DNA of 46,792 nucleotides from an uncultured Acetatifactor sp. (GCA_910580225.1 CAJTXE010000034.1:1-46792); one strand, 5' to 3'; shown: positions 33,317 to 43,140, counted from the first letter of the stretch. Made by a program: numbers and translations. Notes: generated by a model from the letters alone, not told the origin.

Positions 33317-33556
33317 CTACAGATAACGGAAAAGTTCCTTCGCCTCGTCTTTCTTTACGGTCTCCTGTACATCCAGCACCTCTACCTTCACTTCTTTATT
33401 TCCAAAAGAAATCGTAATGATATCTCCCTGCTTCACTTCGGCAGACGCTTTTGCCACCCTGTCATTAATCATTACACGTCCGCCGTCACAGGCCTCATTT
33501 GCCACTGTCCGGCGCTTAATCAGTCTGGATACTTTCAGATACTTGTCCAATCTCAT
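33317..33556 (-). CDS. rqcP: RNA-binding S4-domain protein RqcP (YabO/Hsp15-like)
   Basis: 79 residues made almost entirely of an S4 domain: MRLDKYLKVSRLIKRRTVAN, ACDGGRVMINDRVAKASAEV, KQGDIITISFGN. RqcP works with RqcH in ribosome-associated quality control, adding Ala tails to stalled chains. SD GGGGAGG at 6 bases. Its position before yabP is conserved in Firmicutes. Confidence 0.94.
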   Translation of the reverse strand: MRLDKYLKVSRLIKRRTVANEACDGGRVMINDRVAKASAEVKQGDIITISFGNKEVKVEVLDVQETVKKDEAKELFRYL

Positions 33557-33616
33557 ATGTTACCTCCCCAACTCCCCTTTCATTGTCTCCCTCTACACCC
33601 AAATGAAGATGAAAAA

Positions 33617-33663
33617 CCCGGTGCATGTCCGTCCACACACGGAAATACGGAACACTCACCGGG
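33617..33663 (-). terminator. Structured terminator after hup
   Basis: An outer stem CCCGGTG (33617-33623) / CACCGGG (33657-33663), with inner CCGT/ACGG pairs, is followed on the minus strand by TTTTT. It lies about 75 bp past the hup stop and probably ends that transcript before rqcP. Confidence 0.65.
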
Positions 33664-33737
33664 CCATGATACGAAAGAATACATCGCTCTTCATCCTTTG
33701 TATTCTTACTCGTAATATTCTATCAATTGATGACGTA

Positions 33738-34013
33738 TTATTCGTTCACCATATCCTTCAAAGCCTTACCGGCCTTAAACTTGGGTGCCTTGGAGGCTTC
33801 GATCTGGATCGTCTCCTTGGTCTGCGGATTCCTTCCCTCTCTGGCTGCCCGCTCAGATACCTCAAAGGTTCCAAACCCTACCAACTGAACTTTTCCGCCC
33901 TTCTTCAGTTCATCTGCAACAACATCTGTGAAGGCCTTCAGCGCTTTCTCGGCATCTTTTTTGGAGATTTCTGCCTGTTCAGCCATGGCAACGATTAATT
34001 CTGTCTTGTTCAT
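33738..34013 (-). CDS. hup: DNA-binding protein HU
   Basis: 91 residues, standard size. MNKTELIVAMAEQAEISKKD, the core VQLVGFGTFEVSERAAREGR, the proline-tipped DNA arm (REGRNPQTKETIQI) and KAPKFKAGKALKDMVN are all in place. A dimeric nucleoid protein that bends DNA. The start is ATG 34013 with SD AGGAGG at 6 bases. Confidence 0.97.
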   Translation of the reverse strand: MNKTELIVAMAEQAEISKKDAEKALKAFTDVVADELKKGGKVQLVGFGTFEVSERAAREGRNPQTKETIQIEASKAPKFKAGKALKDMVNE

Positions 34014-34087
34014 ATTGATCCTCCTATATGAGTCTACATTTTTGTACATTTCATTTCCAAGATTTCTCTCTGAAACGTCTAAATATA

Positions 34088-34116
34088 TATATATATGGTT
34101 TTACCGGGTTTGTCAA
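34088..34116 (-). promoter_or_regulatory. hup promoter
   Basis: Perfect TTGACA (34111-34116), 17-bp spacer, TATATA (34088-34093) on the minus strand within an AT stretch, about 75 bp before the start. This strong promoter fits the high expression expected for HU. Confidence 0.75.
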
Positions 34117-34240
34117 GAAATTTTTCCGGGCACCCCCCAAATTTGTGCTGTCACATAACGGTCCGCCGGAGGACACCGGAAAGCGTTTTCGTGCATGATT
34201 TACACGACCCCATCCGCAGCTCCGCGCTATCGTGCTATAG

Positions 34241-35731
34241 TCACACTCCTGAATCCGCGGAAGGCCTGGGGGGCGATACGGGTGTGGGAGACGGACTCTG
34301 CCCCGCTGCCGGAGGCGGACTTGCAGTTGTATCCGGAACCGGTGTGGGCGTAGGACTTGCAGTGGCTCCCGGTGCAGGGCTTTTATCCGCGTCCGAATCA
34401 TATTTCAGCAAATCCGCAAAAGAGTAAGACATATCCTTCTCAGCATTGTCTATCTGCACGGTATAACTTCTGGTTTCATAGCCCTCTCTCCGCAGGATAA
34501 TCACATGCGTTCCTTCCGACTTCCTGAAACTGCAGGGAGAAATGCCTACATAATGCCCATCAACATACACCTCCGCCTTCTCCGGCGCATCGATATATAC
34601 TTTGTAGTAATCCGTAACCGGCTCCTGCATGCTGGAATCGTTTTCGGTGCTGCTCTCCTCTTCCCCGATTTCTGCCCCTGCCGACTCCATTTCAATATCA
34701 TAGCTGGCAGATTCCTGTGCCACACGAATATATTGTGTAATGGACTGATATCCTTCTGCCCGCACAATCATCTGATGAAGGCCGTACTCAAGCGTAACAG
34801 GACCTGAAGCATCCACCTGCTCTCCGTCAATGTACAGCTGTGCATCTGACGGGGTCAGAGAGAAGAATACCATTCCCGTCTGCGGTTCCGGAATTTCCAG
34901 ATCACCAATATCCAGAACCGTTTCTTCATTGCGGCTGATCTCCACATTTTTAATGCCGCCTCCGCCTTTGTTTGTAATATTCACCCGGTAGCTGCCCTCC
35001 GGTACCAAGAGCAGCATGTCATCCGTAATTCGCTGTATGAGAGATTCTCCCACTTCAATCCATCCACCTACAAACTTTTCATCATTTGTGAGACGCAGAT
35101 AGCCATGTCCCTTTTCCACCCGGACACTCAGTACCTGGTTTCCCAGCCCCTGAAAGCTTAACACATCCGCGCTGTTCAGATCAATGGACTCTATCTCCCT
35201 CCCCTGAGACAGGAACTGCGTATTGGAAGTAAGCTTATAGATTTCTTCTCCAATGCTCACTTCCCCCTTCAGCATGTTGATCTCATACCATGCCACATCA
35301 GAATAACTCCAGCTTTGAGTGGACAGCTGCATGGATGTGAGATGTTTCTCAGATTTCAGAAAGGTGATGTCCACGATGTCTCCTTTCTGTATCTGTTCAA
35401 TGGATACGGCCTCGCCGTACTTGTCATACAGCCTGGTGGTGCCGTCCATGGAAAGGGTATACTTACGGCCCAGATCCAGATTCAGAAAGGTTACCTGATT
35501 TTCCTTCTCATTCCTGTCCGTCAGTATGGCCGTATCCGCAGAATCATAGCTCTCCGGTCCAGCCGGCACAAAGCCGATATCAACGGAATCGGGGGATGGA
35601 ACGGATGCCTCCCCTTCTCCGTGCAGGAAGGGTACCGCACAGCCGGACACAGACAGCGATGCCGCGGTCACAACCAGGCAAACTGTTTTTTTAATCTTCT
35701 TTTTTACGTTTTTCACCATACTTTTTTTCAT
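34241..35731 (-). CDS. PEGA-domain lipoprotein
   Basis: 496 residues. Signal peptide ends SLSVSGC (lipobox). The N-terminal half is beta-rich without a known domain (VTFLNLDLGRKYTLSMDGTT, KGDIVDITFLKSEKHLTSMQ). Two PEGA-like repeats follow, near 278-345 (FFSLTPSDAQLYIDGEQVDA) and 375-440 (VYIDAPEKAEVYVDGHYVGI, SEGTHVIILRREGYETRSYT). A Pro/Ser/Thr-rich tail (PTPTPVPDTTASPPPAAGQS) ends the protein and may span the cell wall. It should be on the cell surface; function unknown. ATG with SD GGAGCAGGA. Confidence 0.88.
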   Translation of the reverse strand: MKKSMVKNVKKKIKKTVCLVVTAASLSVSGCAVPFLHGEGEASVPSPDSVDIGFVPAGPESYDSADTAILTDRNEKENQVTFLNLDLGRKYTLSMDGTTRLYDKYGEAVSIEQIQKGDIVDITFLKSEKHLTSMQLSTQSWSYSDVAWYEINMLKGEVSIGEEIYKLTSNTQFLSQGREIESIDLNSADVLSFQGLGNQVLSVRVEKGHGYLRLTNDEKFVGGWIEVGESLIQRITDDMLLLVPEGSYRVNITNKGGGGIKNVEISRNEETVLDIGDLEIPEPQTGMVFFSLTPSDAQLYIDGEQVDASGPVTLEYGLHQMIVRAEGYQSITQYIRVAQESASYDIEMESAGAEIGEEESSTENDSSMQEPVTDYYKVYIDAPEKAEVYVDGHYVGISPCSFRKSEGTHVIILRREGYETRSYTVQIDNAEKDMSYSFADLLKYDSDADKSPAPGATASPTPTPVPDTTASPPPAAGQSPSPTPVSPPRPSADSGV

Positions 35732-35813
35732 TTATCCTGCTCCGTATCTTTTCTCCTGCGCATCCATGCCGTCTGGTTTTTCCCTCCTTGGTATGCTGCC
35801 GCCCGCCCCAAAC

Positions 35814-36950
35814 CTACCGACGACTACATTGATAACTGACATTACGAAATATCTCATTCAGGAAATGCTGCTTCTCCTTTTCCTGTGCGATCACCTTTTC
35901 CAACTTTTCCTGATTCTTTCCCGGGATCCATGCTTTGCCCGAATTATAGTAAAAATTGGCTATCTTCCAGAATTTCTCCGGATAGGCCAGCCGGTAATAC
36001 AGATCAATACGGCTGCGGGCCGATATGGGGCGCTCTTTTTCATAAGCTTCCAGCAGGTCCGCCCCCAGAGACACTGACCAGTTTTCCTTTTCCAGCAGCT
36101 TTCTTAACAGCAGGTACAGATCTCTGACCGGATTGTCACGCAGATATTTCTCAAAGTTGACCAGATGCCAGCCGCCGCTTGCCTGAAGTATATTATGATA
36201 TTGATAATCTCCGTGACAGAAGGATACCTCCCCTGCATGGAAGCATTGTTCCGGCTCCCCGGAAGCATCCGAAACTCCAGCCGCAGTACTGCCGTATCTT
36301 TCCTCCGGCACAGCCTTCAATTCGGCAGCCGCAATCCCGGCTCCCTGCTTCGGTCTCTCAGGTCCCCCGGCGGAAACGGTAAGCAGCGGCGCATATGCCT
36401 CCCATTCCTCCGTCACTGCCTGTGCCTGCTCCAGAAAAACATCCAGAACCTTTCGAAGACTGAGCTCAAACCAGGTCTTCTGCCGCTTCTGCTGCAGATA
36501 ATTGCGCACCCGCTTCAGTTCCCTGCTGCGCTTGTCATATTCTCTGTCAATGCAAAAGGCTGCCGGAAGATCCGGTGTGTCCGCCGGCAGCGTCATGCTG
36601 CCGTGAAGCCTGGCCAGAAGACGCACCGCCTCCAGACACTCACTCCGGTCACGAACGTTGCATTCCCTGCCTTCCTGCCATGTCTTCAACACATATTTTA
36701 CACCCTCATGATCTCTGACAAAAAGCGCCCCCTCCCTGTCCGGCACAATTCGCTCCACCTGTACCAGACCAGCCTCCGCCACCTGCTTCAGCAGCTTATC
36801 CTGCAGGGTTATTCTTTCCTGGCTCCCGGTATATTCTTTGAAAATCAGGCATCCCTGATTGGTGTCGCATACAATTGCTCCCCTGCCTTTTCTGGTTCGA
36901 AGCACTTCGATTTCATACTGTTCCAGTAACTCAACTGCCCTGTCATTCAC
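35814..36950 (-). CDS. CotS-like spore coat protein, aminoglycoside-phosphotransferase fold
   Basis: 378 residues with the kinase-like fold used by the CotS/YutH/CotI spore-coat group. An N-lobe (GAIVCDTNQGCLIFKEYTGS) carries a possible ATP Lys. The catalytic-loop equivalent is FCHGDYQYHNIL (HGDxxxxN). The following metal-binding DFD/DFE motif is changed to NFEKY, and RDNPVRDLYLLLRKLL follows as in CotS. The Asp-to-Asn change suggests weak or no kinase activity. A long low-complexity insert (residues ~200-240) splits the C-lobe. The start is GTG at 36950 with SD AGGAGG at 8 bases. Confidence 0.85.
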   Translation of the reverse strand: MNDRAVELLEQYEIEVLRTRKGRGAIVCDTNQGCLIFKEYTGSQERITLQDKLLKQVAEAGLVQVERIVPDREGALFVRDHEGVKYVLKTWQEGRECNVRDRSECLEAVRLLARLHGSMTLPADTPDLPAAFCIDREYDKRSRELKRVRNYLQQKRQKTWFELSLRKVLDVFLEQAQAVTEEWEAYAPLLTVSAGGPERPKQGAGIAAAELKAVPEERYGSTAAGVSDASGEPEQCFHAGEVSFCHGDYQYHNILQASGGWHLVNFEKYLRDNPVRDLYLLLRKLLEKENWSVSLGADLLEAYEKERPISARSRIDLYYRLAYPEKFWKIANFYYNSGKAWIPGKNQEKLEKVIAQEKEKQHFLNEIFRNVSYQCSRR

Positions 36951-37097
36951 TTCCGGCCCCTCCTGATTGGTTTGTTCACCGCGCTGTGTCCAGCCCGGTT
37001 TCTAACCTATCATATGAAAAGATTCCGGAAAGTATGTTACTGTGAACGGATTAAAACCTGACTTGCTGAAACTACTCAGCCAAAATGAGCTGCTTCC

Positions 37098-38459
37098 TTA
37101 TGAAGCCCTGTTTCCTTTCATCGCCTCTGCCTCCGCCATCAGCCGCTGCCTGGTATTCCAGTCCGGATTTTCCAGCACCAGTTCCAGAAGCTTCTGCAGT
37201 GTTTCCCCCAGCTCTCTGCCCGGTTTCCATCCCGCCGCAATCAGATCTGTCCCGGTCACTGCCAGGTCCTTTAAGAAAAGACATTCCTGTCTCTCCAGAA
37301 TTTCCTCATAAAGCGCCTGCCAGCCGGCCAGATTTTCTATTTTTTCCTGCCTCAGGTAATCACTTTGCGCCATAATATCCGCGCGCTTTACAGAAAAAAT
37401 CCAGGGAAAAGCCTCTTCACCTATTTTATGAATCGCTCTTCTCACCTTTGCCCTGTCCGGTTTGACTCCATTTCCGTAGTCATGATAGGAAACCAGCACA
37501 CAGACTCTGCGAATGGTATCATGATCGAATTTCAGCCGCCGCAGAATCGCTTCCGCCAGCTTAGCACTTGCCGCAGCATGACCATGAAAATGAGTAATTC
37601 CGTTTTCATCCACAGTCACCACCGCCGGTTTGCCAATATCATGCAGCAACAGAGCCAGCCGCAGCACCCGGTCCGCCTCCACCTCCTTCAGCGAATGCAG
37701 AATATGCTCTCCAACATTCCAGCAGTGGTGGGGATGCCTCTGGTCAGTTTGCATACACCTGTCAAATTCCGGCAGAAACACTTTTGTGACACCATTGTCA
37801 TATGCTGTCCGCAGAAAATCAGGATGCGGTGACATCAATAACTTTACCAGTTCTGCCTGAATTCGTTCCGCACTGATTCGGGTCAGCGCAGGTGCCAGCT
37901 GCCGGACAGCGGACAGAGTCTCCGGTTCAATGGTATAACCCAGCTGTGCCGAAAAACGGATGGCACGCAGAATCCGCAGTGCATCCTCTCCAAAACGCTC
38001 CCGGGGATCCCCCACACAACGTATCACTCCCGCGTTCAGATCCTCCAGACCTCCGAACAGATCCACCAGCCCGGACTGTTCATTATACGCCATCGCATTA
38101 ATGGTCAGATCCCGGCGCTTCAGATCTTCTCTCAGGTCAGGCGTAAACGAAACGCTCTTTGGATGCCTGCTGTCTTCATATTCTCCGTCAAGCCGATAAG
38201 TGGTCACCTCAAAACCATCCTTATCCAGCATAACCGTCACGGTACCATGCTGCAGCCCGGTGTCAATGGTTCTGGCAAAAAGCGCCTTCACCTGTTCCGG
38301 CCTGGCAGAGGTAGTAATATCCCAGTCCTCCGGCTGTCTGCCCAGAATGCTGTCCCTTACGCAGCCGCCCACCACGTAAGCGTCAAACCCTGCCGCTTTG
38401 ATGGTCTCTATGATATATTGTCCTTTTTCCGGCACCCTTATCCTGATATCCTGCTTCAT
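37098..38459 (-). CDS. cca: CCA tRNA nucleotidyltransferase
   Basis: 453 residues. The class II nucleotidyltransferase head has AYVVGGCVRDSILGRQPEDW with the catalytic DWDI Asp pair and the RRDLTINAMAYN motif. The neck has GEDALRILRAIRFSAQLGYT. An HD domain follows (LRLALLLHDIGKP, HFHGHAA, LVSYHDY). It builds and repairs the 3' CCA of tRNA; the HD domain may give phosphatase or phosphodiesterase activity as in some bacterial enzymes. ATG with SD CAGGTGG. Confidence 0.96.
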   Translation of the reverse strand: MKQDIRIRVPEKGQYIIETIKAAGFDAYVVGGCVRDSILGRQPEDWDITTSARPEQVKALFARTIDTGLQHGTVTVMLDKDGFEVTTYRLDGEYEDSRHPKSVSFTPDLREDLKRRDLTINAMAYNEQSGLVDLFGGLEDLNAGVIRCVGDPRERFGEDALRILRAIRFSAQLGYTIEPETLSAVRQLAPALTRISAERIQAELVKLLMSPHPDFLRTAYDNGVTKVFLPEFDRCMQTDQRHPHHCWNVGEHILHSLKEVEADRVLRLALLLHDIGKPAVVTVDENGITHFHGHAAASAKLAEAILRRLKFDHDTIRRVCVLVSYHDYGNGVKPDRAKVRRAIHKIGEEAFPWIFSVKRADIMAQSDYLRQEKIENLAGWQALYEEILERQECLFLKDLAVTGTDLIAAGWKPGRELGETLQKLLELVLENPDWNTRQRLMAEAEAMKGNRAS

Positions 38460-38473
38460 TCTGCCACCTGACC

Positions 38474-39292
38474 TTAATTCTTGTACACTTTCATGTATTT
38501 CTCAATCACCGGGACCAGACCGTCTTCATCATTGCCTGCCGTCACATAATCTGCAGCTTCCTTCACTGCCGCCTGAGCATTCCCCATTGCCACCCCCACA
38601 CCGGCACAGCGCAGCATGGAGATGTCGTTAAATCCGTCTCCGCAGCAGATCACATGTTCCCGCTCCTCCCCCATGACTTCCAGCAGCCTCTCCAGGGAAT
38701 CTCCCTTATTCACACCTGACGGCACGATCTCTATAAAGTATGGTTCTGACCGGTACACAGATGCCCTGGTTCCGCAGATCCCCTGCAGTTCCCGTTCCAG
38801 CCCGGCAGCCTTCTCCGCTTCTGCAGTCATAAAACATTTATAGACATCAAAATTCACAAAATGCGGAAAATCTTCTGCCTGCCGCACCGGCATCCCATTG
38901 ATATGCGCCTCCCACAACACATAACTGTCCGGTATAAATGCGGAAATTACCGTGTCCTCCGAATGGGTGGCCAATCCGCAGCCATATTTATCCGCAAATG
39001 CATAGAGTTCGGGCAAAAGCTCCGACGGCAGCGCTTTCTGAAAAACCACTTCTCCGGTCCTGCAGTCAATGGCCCTGGCCCCGTTGTGGGAGAGCAGATA
39101 CCCGCCGAACCGGGCCATCTCCAATTCCTCCGCATATCGCCGCATGCCGTATGCGGGACGCCCGGATGCCAGGACCACCCTATGTCCCTGCTCCTGAACA
39201 CCCCGAATAGCCTTCCTGGTGGCAGACGTGATTTCTTTCTTTGAATTCGTCAATGTACCGTCTATGTCCAATACCAGAACTTTCATTTTCAT
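38474..39292 (-). CDS. HAD hydrolase, Cof/YidA type
   Basis: 272 residues. Motif I LDIDGTLTNS (nucleophile D9, acid D11), motif II LASGRP, motif III Lys in GVNKGDSLERLLEVMGE and motif IV ICCGDGFNDISMLRCAGVGV followed by MGNAQAAVKEAADYVT. The C2B cap between motifs II and III is typical of Cof-type sugar-phosphate phosphatases. Likely substrates are sugar phosphates or flavin/PLP-like phosphates. It precedes cca by 14 bp and both probably share a transcript. Confidence 0.94.
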   Translation of the reverse strand: MKMKVLVLDIDGTLTNSKKEITSATRKAIRGVQEQGHRVVLASGRPAYGMRRYAEELEMARFGGYLLSHNGARAIDCRTGEVVFQKALPSELLPELYAFADKYGCGLATHSEDTVISAFIPDSYVLWEAHINGMPVRQAEDFPHFVNFDVYKCFMTAEAEKAAGLERELQGICGTRASVYRSEPYFIEIVPSGVNKGDSLERLLEVMGEEREHVICCGDGFNDISMLRCAGVGVAMGNAQAAVKEAADYVTAGNDEDGLVPVIEKYMKVYKN

Positions 39293-39410
39293 ATATCCCT
39301 CACATCTCTCAAAATCTGCTGCCAGCCGCCGAAAAACACCTGGTATAAGTCACACTGCTGTGTTTTCAAAACCCAATGACCGGTTTGCTCAAGCCTGCAT
39401 ATAAAAATCC

Positions 39411-39439
39411 AAGGCGGCGTGAAAACCCACCGCCGCCTT
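39411..39439 (-). terminator. Terminator after the foldase gene
   Basis: A perfect 9-bp stem AAGGCGGCG (39411-39419) / CGCCGCCTT (39431-39439) in the 270-bp gap downstream of the foldase stop. GGATTTTTATA follows on the minus strand and TTTTA on the plus strand. The remainder of the gap (39293-39562) shows no gene. Confidence 0.8.
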
Positions 39440-39562
39440 TTATGCTGCAAACTAGTAAATTCTGCCGTCCCCTCCGGAACAGCACCTTTTCACAGGTACA
39501 CAATCGGACCCGGGTTCTGTCTGACAATTGCGGAACCTTCCTCAGTCCGCATATCCCGGATT

Positions 39563-41218
39563 TCAGCCTTCGGCTTCCCCGTCCTCTGACTCGGAAGCCG
39601 ACGCATCCGTCCCCTCCTCTGTCTCTGATGACGCCGAGCCGCCGCTCTCTTCGTCGGAGCCGGTCTCATCGGCCCCAGAGGCCTCTGCTTCAGACTCTGC
39701 CGCAGCCTCCTCCTGTGCCCTCACTTCCAGATACCTCAGATTTCCCTTGGGGTCCTGTACATCCACATTTTCGGTAAAGGCCGCCATATACTCTGAAAAT
39801 CTCTCGCTCTGAAACGTACTGCGGATTTTCTGAACCCACTCCGCATCGCCGACTCCCTTATAGTACACTACATAGGTAAATTCTTCCGAAGCAGGAGATA
39901 TGACAGTAGTGTCACCTTCAGCCCTGGCACTGTCATGCAGCCATTCCGCCAGCTCATCAGGCATCTCAGAGGTAACAGCGCCTTCCAGCAGTCCCCCTTC
40001 CACCGCAGTCACCTCCGGGTCGTTATATTTGTCACAGATTTCTGCAAAACTTTCCTCGGTTGCAGCTCCTGCCTTCCACTCATCCAGAATTGCCTGCCCG
40101 TTATCTCCTGTGGTAATGATCAAACGCATATCCACCGACGGTGTCTCATCCAGATATCTGCTTTCAAAGCGCACCACATAATACCTGTGTCCGGTAGAAT
40201 CCTCAATCACAGTGGTGTCTCCCGGTTTCCTTGCCTCGTCAAAGAGCCAGTCACTGATCTGATAGCTCACTTCCGTCTTTTTTGCATTGGAGATCAGCTC
40301 GTTCTTCGTCTGAATTATCTTCACCAGCTCGTTTGCCTCTGTCTTCACCTCTTCCATGGCAGCTGCAATCTCGGCTTCCGAGGGCTGATAAGCCGTTTCT
40401 CCGCTCTCATCTCCGCTCTCTGCCCCGTCCTCTTCTGAATCCACCGGATCGGCCAGCTCCGTAGGTTCTGTAGGCAATTCTGCATTTATTACCTGACTGT
40501 AGTAATCAACAGAGTCATAATTTTCCTTATTTTCCTTATAATAACTCTGAATCTCCTCCTGGGAAGGCATCAGATTATCCGCTATGGATTCGCTGTAGGC
40601 ACTTACATAAAAGCTGTCCTCCATATAAGGTCTCACTCTGGACTCGGCTGCATAGGGACCATACATATCTTTCATATAATTCTTCACAGTCGTTCCCGCT
40701 TCGGAAGCCGCCTCCTTCAGCGCCTCCAGAAACTCCTCATAATCTGCCTCCACATCCCAGGTAAATCCGGCTGCCTGGGCTTCCTTTTTCAATCCCTGAT
40801 TCCTCGCAATGGTCTGGATGGCCATTTGATCGAAAAAGTCTCCCCAGGTAAGTGTGTCGGAATACATCTGAGTATCCAGATCCCGGGTCATATCCAGCCC
40901 GAAATAGCTCAAATATGCGCCGTATTGATTGAGATAATTACTCCGTGCCACATTATAATTGAAGTCAAACTCTACCCTGGATATCTTCTCCCCGTTTACA
41001 GTCACATATGTCCCATTGACGGTGAGATAATTTCGGATGGGAAAAGACGCCACGATACAGACCAGCGCAACCACGATGACAATCCCTGTAATACGGCTGA
41101 TTTTTTCCTCTTTGGCTTCTCTTTCCTTCTGTTCTTTTCTCCTCTGCATTTTCAGGTCATACTTCGTAACTATCTTTTCCGGCTCCTGTCCGGTATTCTG
41201 TGTTTCTTTCTTCGGCAT
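39563..41218 (-). CDS. Membrane-anchored peptidyl-prolyl isomerase/foldase, PrsA/SurA-like
   Basis: 551 residues. A charged cytoplasmic N-terminus (residues 1-~42, KMQRRKEQKEREAKEEK) is followed by one membrane segment (GIVIVVALVCIVASF). It then has a SurA-N type chaperone helix bundle (VNGEKISRVEFDFNYNVARS) and a region with parvulin-like patterns (VDMRLIITTGDNGQAILDEW, EVTAVEGGLLEGAVTSEMPD). The C-terminal tail is strongly Glu/Ser/Asp-rich. No lipobox, so it is a signal-anchor protein with the domain outside. It should help secreted proteins fold. No strong SD is obvious (AGGGAGACAGG). Confidence 0.85.
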   Translation of the reverse strand: MPKKETQNTGQEPEKIVTKYDLKMQRRKEQKEREAKEEKISRITGIVIVVALVCIVASFPIRNYLTVNGTYVTVNGEKISRVEFDFNYNVARSNYLNQYGAYLSYFGLDMTRDLDTQMYSDTLTWGDFFDQMAIQTIARNQGLKKEAQAAGFTWDVEADYEEFLEALKEAASEAGTTVKNYMKDMYGPYAAESRVRPYMEDSFYVSAYSESIADNLMPSQEEIQSYYKENKENYDSVDYYSQVINAELPTEPTELADPVDSEEDGAESGDESGETAYQPSEAEIAAAMEEVKTEANELVKIIQTKNELISNAKKTEVSYQISDWLFDEARKPGDTTVIEDSTGHRYYVVRFESRYLDETPSVDMRLIITTGDNGQAILDEWKAGAATEESFAEICDKYNDPEVTAVEGGLLEGAVTSEMPDELAEWLHDSARAEGDTTVISPASEEFTYVVYYKGVGDAEWVQKIRSTFQSERFSEYMAAFTENVDVQDPKGNLRYLEVRAQEEAAAESEAEASGADETGSDEESGGSASSETEEGTDASASESEDGEAEG

Positions 41219-41312
41219 GATACCTGTCTCCCTTCCCTGAATTTCATTGCCCTCTTCTCACAGGCTTGAATCACGAATATATATTTTACAGCATTTTGGA
41301 CAAAATGGGAAG

Positions 41313-42986
41313 CTATTTCACATATTTTTCAAGTTTTTCCACGATATTTTTAATACAACCATCCTCAAAAGGACTCCGAAGCCCCACTTCTCTGACCATA
41401 TTGGTAAAGAAATCCGAAGCGGAAAGCCTGCACAGCTTCAAATAACTCTCCCATGCCGCCTGAAAATTCTCATCCATCTTTACCTTATACTGCAGTGCAC
41501 AGGTCTGAGCCAGACTGTAATCAATATAGTAAAAAGGCGAATTGTAAATATGCTGCTGCTTCTGCCAAAAGCCGCCCTTCCCCATAAATTCATCGTCGCC
41601 GTAATCCTGATGAGGCCGGTATTCCTGCTCCAGCTTAAGCCATGCCTCATGCCGCTGTGCCGGAGTCATATCCGGATCCGCATATACAATATGCTGAAAT
41701 TCATCCACCATGCATCCATAGGGAATGAACGCCGCCGCATCCTCCAAATGCATCTCAATATAGTCCTGTGCCCTGTCTCCAAAGAAAAGCTCCATCCACT
41801 TCTGGGTGAAAAACTCCATGGACATGGAGTGAATCTCCGCAGTCTCCATAGTGATATTCGAATGCTCCCGAATCGGATCTTTTCCGGACAGATATCCCTG
41901 GAAAGCATGACCGCATTCATGTGTTATCACATCCACGTCACCGCTGGTTCCGTTAAAATTCGCAAACACAAACGGCGAATGATATACCGGCATATATGTC
42001 ATATATCCGCCTGCCCGTTTTGTTTTGCGTCCCAATACGTCAAAAAGCTCATTATCCATCATAAAGTCATAGAATTCTTTCGTCTCCGGAGAAAGTTCGC
42101 CGTACATCTTCTGCCCTGCCGCCAGAATTTCCTCCGGTGTACCCAAAGGAGCCGGATTTCCTTCCTTAAAATATACGGAAGCATCAATATAACTTAGCTT
42201 CTCCAGTCCCAGCCGCTGTCTCCGGCGGTCATGAAGTTTCTCTGCAAAGGGTACAAAGTATTCCCTGATCTGACGGCGGAAGGTCTCCACTTCCTCCTTG
42301 CCGTAGCAGTTCCGCTGCATCCTGTAATAGCCCAGTTCCAGATAATTCTCATAGCCCATCTCCCGTGCCTGGGCGGTGCGGTTTTTCACCAGCTTATCGT
42401 AGATTTCGTCCAGCTTGTCCGCATTGGCGGCAAAAAAAGCACTTTGTTTTTTATGTGCCGCCTCTCTGACACTTCTGTCAGGATGGATCAGATAAGGACG
42501 CAGCAAAGACAGATTTAAGGTTTTCCCCTCAAACTCTATCTTGGCGCCTGCAATGAGCTTATTGTACTCTGTGGTCAGGGCATTTTCCTCCTGCATCAGC
42601 GGGATCAGTCTCTCATCCATTGCTTTTTGGGAAATTTCCATATTTTTGAATGCCACAGAACCTATTTTTCCTTCCAAGTACTCACGAAATGGTGAAGCAT
42701 ACAGCTTCTTCTCATATTCCAGCAGAAGATTGTAGAAGACGGGACTCTTCTCATTATAATAATCATGTTCTTTGTTGTAGAATTCATCCGTGGTATCCAC
42801 ATCATAGCGAATATGAGCTATGGTCATCTGGGTATGGGCCCGGTCCGTCAGATCATAATATTTCTGATGTACCCGAAACTGCTCCTCCCCGCTGGCCGCA
42901 TTGTCAAATTCCTCCATAAGAGCTTTCATATCCTTTTCCACCTGGTCAAAATCCACACGCTGATAGGGCATATCCTTAAATTTCAT
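41313..42986 (-). CDS. M3 family oligoendopeptidase (PepF-like)
   Basis: 557 residues, cytoplasmic. The zinc site is HECGHAFQ near residue 355 with the downstream Glu in NITMETAEIHSMSMEFFTQK, as in M3B oligopeptidases. Substrate-binding Tyr/His motifs lie in HIYNSPFYYIDYSLAQTCAL. It cleaves peptides of about 6-20 residues from uptake or turnover. The start is ATG 42986 with SD GAGGATAAG; the longer frame crosses the promoter. Confidence 0.94.
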   Translation of the reverse strand: MKFKDMPYQRVDFDQVEKDMKALMEEFDNAASGEEQFRVHQKYYDLTDRAHTQMTIAHIRYDVDTTDEFYNKEHDYYNEKSPVFYNLLLEYEKKLYASPFREYLEGKIGSVAFKNMEISQKAMDERLIPLMQEENALTTEYNKLIAGAKIEFEGKTLNLSLLRPYLIHPDRSVREAAHKKQSAFFAANADKLDEIYDKLVKNRTAQAREMGYENYLELGYYRMQRNCYGKEEVETFRRQIREYFVPFAEKLHDRRRQRLGLEKLSYIDASVYFKEGNPAPLGTPEEILAAGQKMYGELSPETKEFYDFMMDNELFDVLGRKTKRAGGYMTYMPVYHSPFVFANFNGTSGDVDVITHECGHAFQGYLSGKDPIREHSNITMETAEIHSMSMEFFTQKWMELFFGDRAQDYIEMHLEDAAAFIPYGCMVDEFQHIVYADPDMTPAQRHEAWLKLEQEYRPHQDYGDDEFMGKGGFWQKQQHIYNSPFYYIDYSLAQTCALQYKVKMDENFQAAWESYLKLCRLSASDFFTNMVREVGLRSPFEDGCIKNIVEKLEKYVK

Positions 42987-43028
42987 ACTCTTATCCTCTT
43001 TTCCGCCGTTTGTACGCGCTTTTGCTCT

Positions 43029-43057
43029 ATTGTACCTGATTCCGTCCTTTCTGTAAA
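43029..43057 (-). promoter_or_regulatory. Promoter of the M3 peptidase gene
   Basis: TTTACA (43052-43057), 17-bp spacer, TACAAT (43029-43034) on the minus strand, about 43 bp upstream of the start. It excludes the longer upstream reading of the gene. Confidence 0.65.
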
Positions 43058-43140
43058 GCCCTGCGGAGATTCCGTTTATCCCTCCACGACTCCTATCATG
43101 ATTGAATGCTATTTTGAACAATAATATACCTGTTTCCATC

